DNA of 64,000 nucleotides from Hydractinia symbiolongicarpus (lineage: Eukaryota; Cnidaria; Hydrozoa; Anthoathecata; Hydractiniidae): contig NC_079888.1 in assembly GCF_029227915.1 (NCBI RefSeq), positions 6,087,001-6,151,000 on the forward strand. Direction: 5' to 3'. The first letter of the stretch is position 1, and each line of letters starts with the position of its first letter. Below are positions 33,303 through 61,320 of the stretch, piece by piece. A program made the position numbers and the translations under genes. A model generated the notes under the pieces. The model was not told where the DNA came from and made no database searches. It saw only the letters and a program-made list of their open reading frames with translations.

Positions 33303-34774
33303 TGTCATATGTTTCAGTCAACCAATCAAATAAGATTTACGTAAATTATTTGTTTTGTATTCAATATATTACCTATACTCCACAAAGTTTTATTGTTTAC
33401 TTCAATATTTATTAGTGCGAATTCAGGGAAAATAGGGCTAAATATAAATATTGAAAGATTAAAAACCCGTTTTCTTGTCTATTACTATTTTCAGTGGATC
33501 ATCCTATTTCTGGTTTTTTGCGAATATAATTTTCGCAGATTGTCTTTGCCGATGTTTTGCTGGGATCTAATTTCACGGGTTGAACTTTATAGAGTTGGCC
33601 TTCGGCTGTTTATAAAATTTATAAGTTTATAAAAACTCGTCGATTCTCCATGATTTAACGTACGTAACTTTTCTTCGTGGTTTAAGGAATGTATATTTTC
33701 GCGGTTTGGGTTAAATAAATCTTTTCGCAAAAATTTATTTTCACGGCTGGGGACAGAATATAATTCAGTAGAATTATTTTTGTATTTGACGGTATCTTTT
33801 CTATTCATGTTTATAACACTATGATTTGTTCATAGGCATCAGTTATTGCAACTGAGAAAAGAAAAAAACTGGAACTGTTCTACCCATGTTGTAAACGTTA
33901 TCCTGTTTCGAAGCACTTCTCTGATCTGTTACGTTGTTAAGCGGGTCCGTTAAGCGAACCGGATTGTAAGCCGTACATCCTCTTTGCAATCACGACAAAA
34001 CTACGCTATTCCAATGCTAAATTCTTTTGGCCTGTTTTTAAGCCGTACGTCTAATTGTAAACATAACACATACTTCACGTTTTGTAAGGAAAATTAACAT
34101 TAAGTTGAACCCTATTAAAAATTTTAATAATTCGAGATTTTTTCTTTTTTCTTATTTGAGCCTGACAAGTTTCTTAAAATGTTTATCTACGTTTTTAGAA
34201 AATTCTCAACTATATCGCAAAATAATGAATAACGGCTTTAAAAAAGATTGTGGAAATTAAATCAAAATCGGTAATTTAGGAGCTATGCTGGAAAAATAAA
34301 AAATACTCTTCGAGCGGTGGCGGTGGAGAGCTAGATAGCATAAACTCACGTGCAGAATCAACACGTAAATTTTTTAACTAAAGAGAACGTGTTTAAAAAT
34401 TATTTTGCGTTTGTTTTATTACAAGTACTTAAAAAGCAAAGAATAATTAAAAGATATAAAAAAAAAATTGAGGCAAAATAAGGATTGTATGGAGAATGTA
34501 AAAAAGAAAAAAATTAGAAAAAAAATATAACATGCAGCCATTCATTTCATCACTTGAACGCATAGCGTCTAACCTTTAAACCCAACCAACTACGCATGCT
34601 TAAGTAAAAGGAAATCCGAAATGGTTTAGTAAATAGTCCAAGCAGGACGACATGCCGGCAAATTCAGAACACTGTGTTCCATAGTTAATGACTATTTAAA
34701 AAGCTGAGCAATAAAAACAGAAGCATTTTTTAAAAAAGTATTAAATTTCAAAAATAATAAACTACAGCTCGTGT
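33303..34774. other. Intergenic region between AATF and the acetyltransferase
   Basis: Convergent 3' ends meet here. I see AT-rich unique sequence with several short TTCGCG/CGCGAA-type motifs around 33530-33760, but no supported exon, RNA gene or clear transposon. No canonical AATAAA was found close behind the AATF stop. Confidence 0.5.
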
Positions 34775-35266
34775 CTACTTTACAAGCGCTTTCATTTTTT
34801 CTTCAACTAAATAACACACTTTCCATTCATGTTGAATTTCGCCTCCTAATTTTTCATAAAATTTGATCGCTGGCTCATTTTCAGCAAGAATGCACCAGTG
34901 AACACGAATGCATTTCTCTTCAAGTGCTCTAGCTGTGACTCCTTGTAAAAGTTTTCGACCCACTCCAAGTTTTCTATACTCTGGTTTAACATAAAGATCT
35001 TCTATCTTCATTGAACGTCCATCCCAAGTTGAATATGTCCTAAAAAACAGTGCATACCCAATAACCAACTTTTCTTTGCTTACTTCCACTTCGGCAACTA
35101 AACTGTAAAACCATTTATCAGAGGAAAATCCATCCTCTTGCAAAATTTCCGCGGTTAAATTTACTCTACTTTCAGGTTCGTCTTCATAAACAGCTAATTC
35201 TTTAATCATTTGTAAAATAAATTTACAATCACTGGGTTGAGCATCTCGTATATCTACATCCGCCAT
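34775..35266 (-). CDS. SAT2: Diamine/thialysine N-acetyltransferase (SAT1/SAT2-like, GNAT)
   Basis: An intronless gene of 163 residues, close to the ~170 of vertebrate SAT1/SAT2. The GNAT fold is visible in order: an N-terminal IRDAQPSDCKFILQMIKELA (beta1-alpha1), the family FYSLVAEV and VIGYALFFRTYSTWDG segments (beta4), then IEDLYVKPEYRKLGVGRKLL with the acetyl-CoA pyrophosphate-binding R-x-x-G-x-G loop (RKLGVG), and NEPAIKFYEKLGG with the conserved Tyr that acts as general acid in the family. Members transfer acetyl from acetyl-CoA to spermidine/spermine (SAT1) or thialysine and related amines (SAT2). Which substrate this enzyme prefers cannot be told from sequence alone. A strong splice acceptor lies 21 nt before the ATG, so the transcript may be spliced or trans-spliced in its 5' UTR. 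Confidence 0.92.
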   Translation of the reverse strand: MADVDIRDAQPSDCKFILQMIKELAVYEDEPESRVNLTAEILQEDGFSSDKWFYSLVAEVEVSKEKLVIGYALFFRTYSTWDGRSMKIEDLYVKPEYRKLGVGRKLLQGVTARALEEKCIRVHWCILAENEPAIKFYEKLGGEIQHEWKVCYLVEEKMKALVK

Positions 35267-35287
35267 CTTGAATGCAGAAAGTGGAAA

Positions 35288-35298
35288 CTAAAAAAAGA
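35288..35298 (-). promoter_or_regulatory. 3' splice acceptor just upstream of the acetyltransferase start
   Basis: Minus-strand AGTCTTTTTTAG ends 21 nt before the ATG of an otherwise intronless gene. It is either the acceptor of a 5'-UTR intron or a spliced-leader site. Confidence 0.5.
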
Positions 35299-35680
35299 CT
35301 CGTATCAATTAAAACCCGACGAAGGAGAGCTGAACTTGACACTTTTTTCCACGCTCTTTTTTTCTGGACCCCTTAGGTCTACAAACATTTAATAAATAAA
35401 TATATTTTTATGAAGTAGTTAAATTACTGCCTTGTTACTAGAAGTGGCGTATAAAACAGCATTTGAGCAGGCACTGGAAACGAGGTTGCAACAGGGCCTC
35501 AGAACAACTGTCCCCGAAACTTGTATATTCTAACAAGTTTTGGCATACTTGTTTCCAGGGTTTGTTGCCTTGAGCCGTTTATGGAGATCAAGTTTATCAT
35601 AAAAACAAAGTCACTGGAAATAAGATTGCAATTTCATGACGCCCACGTTATATGTCAAGTCAAGTGATTCTCTCATATGA

Positions 35681-35900
35681 TCGTTCTGCGGAAAATATCG
35701 TTCTATGTGTTCCAATAAACTCACCAGTGGTTAGTATTCATTGGGATGATAGTTCTACATGATCGTTCTGCGGAAAATATCGTTCTATGTGTTCCAACAA
35801 ACGAATTAGTGCTTGGTATTCGTTGGGATGAGAGTTCTACATTATTGTTCTGCGGATAATATCGTTCCATATGTTATAATAAACGAACCACTGATTTGTT
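35681..35900. repeat. 82-bp tandem repeat, ~2.7 copies
   Basis: The landmark TCGTTCTGCGGAAAATATCG recurs at 35681, 35763 and (diverged) 35845, giving a constant 82-bp period. No coding potential is evident. Confidence 0.9.
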
Positions 35901-36141
35901 TTTTGTTTTTTTTTTGCTCCTCATTGTAAAAATCATTGCATGACTGTATAAAATTGCAACGAAACCTAACCTTTTTTAGCAACTGAATTTATATGTATTG
36001 TGTAAAGTAAGTGTCTTTGTTGTATTCAACCATATTTAACTCTTGCAATTGTGTTAATAAAAAATAATATGGCTAATACCATTTCACAGATATTGTAGGC
36101 GAGAAAAGAAAAAACAGATCTATGAAAATTTTTTTTCATAA

Positions 36142-37766
36142 AGCCACTTTTCGCTAGCTCTGTCTCATGTACATTACCACACAAAACCACTCTCCTCTAG
36201 TTGTTTCTCGTGTACATTGCCACACAAAACCACTCTCCGACAGTTGTTTCTCGTGTACATTACCACACAAAGCTACTCTCCGCTAGTTGTTTCTCGTGTA
36301 CATTACCACACAAAACCACTCTCCGCTAGTTGTTTCTCGTGTACATTACCACACAAAGTCACTCTTCGCTAGTTGTTTCTCGGGTACATTACCACACAAA
36401 GTCACTCTCCGACAGTTGTTTCTGGTGTACATTACCACACAAAGCCACTCTCCGCTAGTTGTTTCTCGTGTACATTACCACAAAAAGCCACTCTCCGATA
36501 GTTGTTTCTCGTGTACATTACCACACAAAGTCACTCTCCGCTATTTGTTTCTGGTGTACATTACCACACAAAACCACTCTCCGCTAGTTGTTTTTCGTGT
36601 ACATTACCACACAAAGCCACTCTCCGATAGTTGTTTCTCGTGTACATTACCACACAAAGTTACTCTCCGCTATTTGTTTCTAGTGTACATTACCACAAAA
36701 AGCCACTCTCCGCTAGTTGTTTTTCGTGTACATTACCACACAAAGCCACTCTCCGCTAGTTGTTTCTCGTACACATTACCACACAAAACCACTCTCCACT
36801 AGTTGTTTCTTGTGTACACTATCACACAAAGCCACTCTCCGCTAGTTGTTTCTCGTGTACATTACAACACAGAACCACTCTCCGCTAGTTGTTTCTCGTG
36901 TACATTACCACACAAAACCACTCTCCGCTAGTTGTTTCTCGTGTACATTACCACACAAAGCCACTCTCCGCTAGTTGTTTCTCGTACACATTACCACACA
37001 AAACCACTCTCCACTAGTTGTTTCTTGTGTACACTATCACACAAAGCCACTCTCCGCTAGTTGTTTCTCGTGTACATTACAACACAGAACCACTCTCCGC
37101 TAGTTGTTTCTCGTGTACATTACCACACAAAACCACTCTCCGCTAGTTGTTTCTCGTGTACATTACAACACAAAACCACTCTCCGCTAGTTGTTTCTCGT
37201 GTATATTACCACACAAAACCACTCTCCGCTAGTTGTTTCTCGTGTACATTACCACACAAAGCCACTCTCCGCTAGTTGTTTCTCGTACACATTACCACAC
37301 AAAACCACTCTCCACTAGTTGTTTCTTGTGTACACTATCACACAAAGCCACTCTCCGCTAGTTGTTTCTCGTGTACATTACAACACAGAACCACTCTCCG
37401 CTAGTTGTTTCTCGTGTACATTACCACACAAAACCACTCTCCGCTAGTTGTTTCTCGTGTACATTACAACACAAAACCACTCTCCGCTAGTTGTTTCTCG
37501 TGTATATTACCACACAAAACCACTCTCCGCTAGTTGTTTCTCGTGTACATTACCACACAAAGCCACTCTCCGCTAGTTGTTTCTCGTACACATTACCACA
37601 CAAAACCACTCTCCACTAGTTGTTTCTTGTGTACACTATCACACAAAGCCACTCTCCGCTAGTTGTTTCTCGTGTACATTACCACCACACAAAGTCACTT
37701 TTCGATAGTTGTTTTTCGTGTGCATTGCCACAAAAAGCCAGTCTCCACTAGTTATTTCTTGTGTGG
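36142..37766. repeat. 43-bp minisatellite with higher-order structure
   Basis: About 38 tandem copies of a 43-bp unit built from CACTCTCCGCTAGTTG, TTTCTCGTGTACATTACC and ACACAAA. Variant units (CGTACACATT, TTGTGTACACTATC, ATTACAACACAGAACC) recur in fixed order. The CGTACACATT variant occurs at ~36768, 36983, 37284 and 37585, so the spacing is 5 units and then twice 7 units (301 bp). This indicates recent amplification of a multi-unit block. One 3-bp insertion occurs near 37684. Confidence 0.95.
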
Positions 37767-38079
37767 GAAGGCCGCATGTACAGCTTTGCTTACTCAGCCA
37801 GGTTGGTGAAAAAAGTAAAATAAATTATTTAATAAGTTTTATCGTCGTACGAAACTTACATAGTCTTAGGAAAAAGGAAAGTCTTGGAAACTATCGTTTT
37901 TATTAGTCCTTTCTCTGACCTTCTCCCTTTCGGTTGGTTATTGCTTACATGTTGCTTTTGTTTTGAACTATTTGATTTTCTTATACTAATTGTCATATTA
38001 ATTCTTTTAACATGCATTTCATAATTTCTTTGACGTTGAAGCTTTTACTTTATTAAGATCCGGAACTTACAGGACGATC

Positions 38080-38446
38080 CAAGTTCGTTCGCCTACACAA
38101 TGCACAAGGTTCCGGGTTCAAAATGTTCAAAAAGTGTAAATCGATTCTTTCTTCTTAACGTTCAGTTCGAAAAAAGGCTTAATATCATAGGCGGTTGTCT
38201 AGTTGAGCGGCTGTTGAGGCTTTCGTAGCTCAAACAGTAGCTTTAAATGGACTAAGACCTCTTGGCAATACTCTCATTAAAAACAGTAACCAACCTCGAT
38301 CCCAGTGTTCTTTGTCTCTTTTTTATTACGGGACGGCGTCGTTCCGTTATAAAAAAGGCACAAAGAGCCCTGGGATTGATGTTGAACAGTACCATTAGGA
38401 ACTGAAAAAGTTCATCCTGGGTAAATAATAATATTAATAATAATAG
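38080..38446 (+). mobile_element. tRNA-derived SINE, copy 2 (interrupted)
   Basis: The head is degenerate, but the B-box GGGTTCAAA, the AAAAAGTGTAAATCG block, the GTTGTCTAGTTGAGCGGCTG landmark, AGCTTTAAATGGAC and the CATCCTGGGTAAATAATAA tail match copies 1 and 3. It is split by a 94-bp foldback element at 38291-38384. Confidence 0.8.
38291..38384. mobile_element. 94-bp foldback MITE nested in the SINE
   Basis: A near-perfect hairpin. CAACCTCGATCCCAG at the left pairs with CTGGGATTGATGTTG at the right, the stem continues inward for more than 40 bp, and the loop is at GGACGGCGTC. Flanking AACAGTA repeats are consistent with a 7-8 bp target duplication. The uninterrupted SINE copies show the empty site. 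Confidence 0.75.
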
Positions 38447-39711
38447 CCCGTAAAAAATTTACAGGAATCGAGAAAAAAGATATCGTATATACTACTTCGG
38501 CCAAAATTATTTCCTGAATTTTTAACACGCAAAGCGGTCTGAATTCAGAGGACTGCATACAGTATTCTGAAGAGTTTCCTGGTATAAATACATGTAGCAA
38601 AATATGTTCCCAAGGCATTTTGTCTTTTTGCCAGAACCATGAGAGACTGGGAAGGAGGATGAAATGTAGCATATATTTAACAAACAATATAGATTTTCTT
38701 ATATTATCTCCAACAAATTTGAGCAATTTCGATCAAAATAAAACCGCACCAAGGAAAAACATCTGCAAACACTTTTCAACCTCGTCCCCAAGGTCTTACG
38801 CTGGGAATGAGGTTAAGCACTTTTATGTCCCTAAGAACTATAAATCACCAAGATTCTGCTGACAGGTGATAAATTTCGAACTTTCCCACGAAAGGAATAA
38901 ATCATGTTTTATAAATTGAATTAAAGTACTGCTTTCAGTTAATAATTGATGAGATTAAAACAGGATTAGTTTCCAAAAAGGTTTTTAGTTATCATTGGAA
39001 CTTGAAAAATACTGTTATACGATGTTTCCATGGAACATTGTAAAATTTACATTTGAAATATTTTGCAGTGTGTCTGCAGCTTTACTTGTTGGTAAGTAAT
39101 AACTTACGTGTAGATATTTTTCTCTTCCATGTGTGAGTAAGCTTGACTTCACTCTGGTGTTGACATTAAAGTATTGCTCAAAGTAGGGAAGATGATCAAA
39201 ACAATACCTTTCCAAAGATAACAAATGTAATGATTAACTCTGTAACGCCTGATGTCTATTTGACTATTCATAACGTGTTGTTTTTCGGAGTGCAGTCTTA
39301 AGTCAACCTCGTTCCGAGCGCATTTTGCCTTGTTGATGAAGTTGATACTCCGTGATAACGGCTCAGGGGCCACAAGATCCTGGGGACGAGGTGGTCTTAA
39401 GTGTAAGGAACGCGCTGTTGAGTTATCGATATGAAAAAGCTGTGGAATAGTTATTTACTGGTATTAAATAAATTCATGCAAGATAGTTGTCCATAAAAAG
39501 AATATAAATGAATTGGAATTTCTTTAAAAAGGGCCAGGCGTGAGTAAGAGGTTAATTTTTTTATTCTGTGTATCCACTGAGCAGAGCTCAAAGCTTTGAT
39601 CAAAATATGGTGTAAACACAGAGAATGACGTCATCGACAGAAGGTGACAGTTAAACACGACAACGTTAAAAATTACGCATTATTTTATCTACCTACAATC
39701 CTAGTCAAAAT

Positions 39712-39895
39712 ACGTCGAGAAAACACAACAGTTCGCCACCACAAGTAATTACATAGACTGTTTCTATATTGGAGTCGTACATTATGAACACGTAAAGTTG
39801 ACTTGTCAATGCTGAGAGCAGATTTAGGGCTCCGCATCTTATAGATTATTTGGCGAACTCTTGACATTTGCTAATTGCTGCCGACGTCAACATGA
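39712..39895. repeat. Dispersed repeat, copy 2
   Basis: Collinear with 24046-24190 over several blocks (GCCACCACAAGTAATT, TTGACTTGTCAATGCTGAG, TTTGCTAATTGCTGC). Class unknown. Confidence 0.55.
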
Positions 39896-40643
39896 CAATT
39901 TTCAAATGATAGTGACAATGTAGCATTGACTGTTTATCGCTTTTGTCCTTATTCGTAAAATAACAAACAAATTTCCTTTTTCTCCATATTTTTGTTCAAG
40001 GTTGTAGAATTTGTTCCCCTCGTGGTTTTTTATTTTATTGTGAATAGTGGACTAGGAGTATTATACATTTCTTTGTTCCTTTGGAGTGAACAAATAAATG
40101 TATCTCGTTACGAGTGATCAAATTCTGATTTTCTAAAGTGATGCAACTTTAAACCTTAGAAGTTTAAAAGCAACGTTTACTAATTTTTTTCTCATCCTAT
40201 TTTGACAGCAAATTTTATCACGAGAAATTATTTCAACAAGCTGTTCCCTTTTTTTTCTTCTGTATACATTACAAGAAAATCAAAATTTTGACCACGTTCT
40301 TCTTATTTATCAACTCTCCTAAACAATACACCTTTTTTTCAACCAGAAATGTAATTCTGATATTCTTATCAATAAAAAATCGTGTATTAATATTATATCT
40401 TGCAGTAATTACACAAGTGTCGTTAAATAATTAGTGTTTAACAATATGACAGGTGCTAGCAGGAGACATATCGTGTCATCAAGTACATTAGAGATGGAAA
40501 CATTTATTTACAATCTACCATGTGTAAACAATAAAAGAAGAAACTTAACGCCATTTTGAAATAGCAGGGATTTTAATGCCATGATTTAGAACAATTTTAA
40601 CTGATAGTTATTTTATTCGGTAGTTATTTGTTTACTTTTTTAG

Positions 40644-57375
<16,732 letters not shown>

Positions 57376-57580
57376 TATTTAAATAGAAGCTTGTGGTAGT
57401 TGACTACTTATGTAAAATATTTGAATACACGTATTATGGAGCTTCACACAGGGAAGAGTAAATTATGTCTGTTGTATGTATGTTCAACATAAACTAACTC
57501 TAGATACGTGACAAACAGTATAAAACACATACTCGCAAACCACAGTACTAATTATAGAACATTACAACACGTAATTATCA

Positions 57581-57586
57581 AATAAA
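57581..57586 (+). terminator. Poly(A) signal of the receptor kinase gene
   Basis: AATAAA 206 nt after the TAA stop codon at 57373-57375. It is the first canonical hexamer downstream. Confidence 0.5.
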
Positions 57587-59650
57587 CGATCTTCTTAATT
57601 GAAATAGGTTTTACCACATGCAAGGTAAATCGAGAAGACATGTTTCTAAAGTAGGGATTTTATGTTAACAAACCTTGTGAAAGCCAAACATTGCCTTTCA
57701 TTTTATTTGCCCGTTTGTCTTATACTTACCCGTAGGTTTTTATCGTATCGCTTTTTACTTCATTTTGTTCTTCGTTGTTTTATGAAAAACATTTTTTATC
57801 TTGTAAATACTGATGTAAAACACGAGAAATGTAACGAAATATGGCATTGATCAATGTTCTGAAAACGAAGGTATTTGAGCACTTAAAATAAAATAGAAAT
57901 AATAGTATTTTATATTTGTAAATGTGTTAGCAAGAAAATGATAACTCTTGCTTTTCTGTACACGCAGACAACCTGTTTGAAAACATCGTCGTCATTTTTT
58001 CGTCCTGAGCACATAATCAATCGCTTAAAAAAAAACTGTAGTGAGTTTAAAGAGTACTGTTGTCATTCTGAACATTTATACAGGATAGCCAATTTCGTGT
58101 TGGAAACACTGTTGTTGCTCCTGTCCTCTGAATTTATACATAAGGTATACCTACCTAATATCCCTCATATCGCATGGGTTGGACCATAGGGTGAAAAAGG
58201 CACTGACTAAGTATACCCACGCTATGTACTGAACCATGACCTTATGACTACGAACTGAACCCCTTGACTGCTTCGTCAAATCTCTCCGAATAAATGAAAC
58301 CTTGAATTACGGTCACTCTCTTCAGTCCAAATTTAACACAAAATTTTCAAATGCATGGTAATGAAGGAGGTCATTGCTGTTCAGAAGTATGGCTACGGAC
58401 GGGGTTTCGTTCAAAATTTTTCTGATTTTTGGCTGATCTTTATGGTTTTTGCGTCCAACAAACAAAATGCGAGTATTATTATACCATTGAATCAATACTT
58501 CTTTTTCAGCAATGCAGTATTGTGCATCCGCTGAATCAAACTTTCCTTATACAGATATATACAGAAACAATAAAACAGGTGTATAATTCCTATTATTGCC
58601 AAAACTTTGACATAAAAAAAAAACAAACCCAAAACAGTGGACTGCGATATACATATTTAACAATGGATCTAACAAACCGTTGGTTGTTGCTGAGGAGCAC
58701 GGTCGCAGATACCTTTAGAGAATAGCGATAACCAGATAATTTTGAAAACGAAAAGTTAGATATTGGAGTTTTCAACTCTTAATTTTTCTTTTTACTCTCG
58801 GTTTCAATTAATTTAAACTTTAAAATACTTTATCATGTTTTGTAGCCACATAAATCATATAAATACAAAAGTCTTTTGTGTCTACAGTTACGCCATTAAA
58901 TTTTGTGACTTTTCCTAAGTTTTATTAAGCTTTTTTTCGACAAAAATTTTTTTTGGAATTATGCCGAACACTTTTTTATGTTGAGTAGAATATAAAAACT
59001 TGTGACTTCTTAGTTAGACTTCTCCAGGTCCAACGGACAACAATTATAAAAATTACACAGGGGGTCGAATCATCCCAACCCCCCCCCCCCCCCCCCAGCA
59101 TTAAGGAGCCCCTAAAAGGCCCAGCACGAGCATAAGGTTAAGATATTGTCAACATACAACGTTAGGAGCATCCCAACTAAGTTTATGTGACTACAAAAGA
59201 GGCAGCTAATGCAGGCACAAATTAGAAACAGCGGCGTTTTAATGGTGGACAAAAAAACACATCCAAAACTGACATTTTATCGTTAGCTATGTAAAAACGC
59301 AGATATATGGCAATTTGATTGTGAAATTGAGTTATACGTGGTTTCCCTACAGAAGAAAAGAAACAAAAGGGTAAAATATTCAGACGACTAACTGTAGTAC
59401 CAAACCAAACTTCAACAATTTATAGACGCACTGTTTTTTGTTTGTTCTTGCTACAGATTCAATTTGGTATGCTTTCAAAAATATGTCCCACTATAATAAA
59501 TATTATAATAAATAAGCCTCCAATCGTTTTTTTTCAAGGCCTAAAGCTGCATAATTTTTTTCAAAAATTATTTTAAACCGTTCAACCCTGGGCTGAATTT
59601 TACTGCCGGCGGCAAAAACATACTGTTTATTCAAGTTAAAAATCTTACTG

Positions 59651-59710
59651 TCTCTTTAATAATAGCCGTCGTCTGTCTCTGCGCGAAATGGTACCGCGCG
59701 AAATGATGCC
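59651..59710 (+). mobile_element. Helitron-like 5' end (fragment)
   Basis: Starts TCTCTTTAATAATAG and continues with GTCTGTCTCTGCGCG, matching the 5' part of element A (8618). A TGGATTTATCCA hairpin about 530 bp downstream (~60190) may belong to the other end, but no CTAG follows it. Confidence 0.45.
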
Positions 59711-61192
59711 GCGCGAAATGGTACCGCAAAGAGCAAGACACGCAGTACACGTTTTCTTCTACAAGAAACATGTATTGAGCTTAGGCTCAAATGCTTCTTA
59801 TTTGTTTCTTATTCTCAATCGTTTCAAAATCATGCTTTCCCGATGAACATACTTCCTACGTGAGAAAAATCGATGCAGATGTTTTCCTGTAAGTTTCTTT
59901 CGCCATAAAAAATTGCATACAACTTCCGCTGATTTTTTTTTTCACTGTTGGCTATGCTAGTAAAAGAGGATGCAGATGATGGGAACATTTTTGATTTGTT
60001 TGACTTTTTAATGCTTTTTTGTATACTTTTTGGTTCTTAGAGAAGAATATGTATTAGAAAAAATTGTTTCTTGCCTTTCTGAGCCTGCCCATGTTTCTTA
60101 GACGTTTTTTAGATTTTTACCAATTTGAGCCTGTTTCTTGTATGCATGTTTCTTGCAAGAAAACAACAAAAACGTCTACATAACCCGTGGATTTATCCAC
60201 AAGCCACCGAAAAATCTTAAATAGTACGAAGTTCATTATTTTTGTTCCAATGAGTGAGACCTCAAACGTATCTCAAAACATTAAAAATTAGAGGTATTTC
60301 GATAATGGTCACACGAGCAAAGAACAAGTAACCCTAACAAGTAACCAATCAAAAGGCGTGGTGAGTATTCTGTTAGCAGAAATTTTGTTTGCCAGTGGCA
60401 AAAAAAAAAAGAACACTGGTTTACATTTTTGCGATGTAATGTTTTAATTTGAGGACATTTCTCACACTGGTCTGCAAGTGAGTTTGTACTCTCAATCGTC
60501 GCCTAAAGAAAAACCCCTAATGAATTTCTTCCAAACTATTATAAACGAGTTTAATTTCTAATTATTTCTTGTTAACCTGTTAGTCATTTTTTACCTTCTC
60601 TGGAAGAGATTAAGAAGTTGAGTGCAGTATAATCTTTTCGCAGTTTTGTATCTGTCCGACTTTCTTGTTGATGTTGGGAAAGCGTTTTCAAGAAAAAGCG
60701 CTCTTAATAGATAAGATATATTTCGCTGTTAAAATATTAACACCTTTAATGCTGAACTAAAGTAAAAAATCGTCTCATCTATCATATAATCCCGCCGTAC
60801 TATAAAGAATTGAAAAAAGGCCTTGGGACGAGGTCGTTACACATATGGAAGTTGCCAGTGTGGAATGTTTTCCTGGCGTAGTATTTGGCTAGCAAATAGA
60901 AAAGTTTTTTTGTTTGTTTTTTTTGAAAATAAACAACGTCAATTGACAACCTTTTTTTAATACTTTTGTATGACGAGAGGTCAATCAGGACTGGCGCCGT
61001 TATTCTATTGTATTGCCATAACCAATCAGAACTGTTGCCCATTATTATTCTAAGAAAAGAATATGGCACTAGCGAGTTATTTTTATCACAAAAATACACC
61101 CATAACAGACATTCATAAAACACTAAGTGGCGAACGCGCTCAGATTTTGTTGTGGAGTATTTTTAATACTTGTCGTTGTTAAGGGTATTTAC

Positions 61193-61235
61193 ATTATATA
61201 TAATATATATGTATATATATATATATATATATATT
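61193..61235. repeat. TA microsatellite
   Basis: Imperfect alternating TA tract of about 40 bp, upstream of the first visible exon of the last gene. Confidence 0.9.
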
Positions 61236-61320
61236 GATTTAAAATAATTTAAGAAATAATTTAAGAAACAAGATAGAAAAAACATAGCTGAAAAAATAAA
61301 TAAAATATTTTTATTTTTAG

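Larger units (their letters stand above)
35299..40643. other. Repeat-rich intergenic region 5' of the receptor kinase
   Basis: No supported coding exon was found. It carries an 82-bp tandem repeat, a 1.6-kb 43-bp minisatellite, a SINE with a foldback element inserted in it, further CAACCTCG-type foldback termini (about 39304-39393) and a dispersed repeat (39712-39895). The signal-peptide exon of the receptor kinase should lie in or upstream of this stretch; I could not identify it. Confidence 0.55.
57376..61320. other. Intergenic region downstream of the receptor kinase
   Basis: It begins with the receptor 3' UTR (AATAAA at 57581-57586). Beyond it I see AT-rich unique sequence, an 18-base C run (59079-59096), a Helitron-type 5' end at 59651, an inverted CAACCTCG-type terminus near 60820 and no supported exon. 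The signal-peptide exon of the next gene should lie here or in its 5' introns; I could not find it. Confidence 0.5.

Noticed and set aside
36287-36802. 171-codon open frame on the plus strand
   Set aside because: It reads through the 43-bp minisatellite in three rotating frames; open only because the unit has no stop in those phases.
57938-58189. Frame starting MITLAFLYTQTT as signal exon of the last gene
   Set aside because: Its possible donor after TTTATACATAAG ends in phase 0, but the exon at 61321 needs phase 1; no signal-peptide-like profile over its length.
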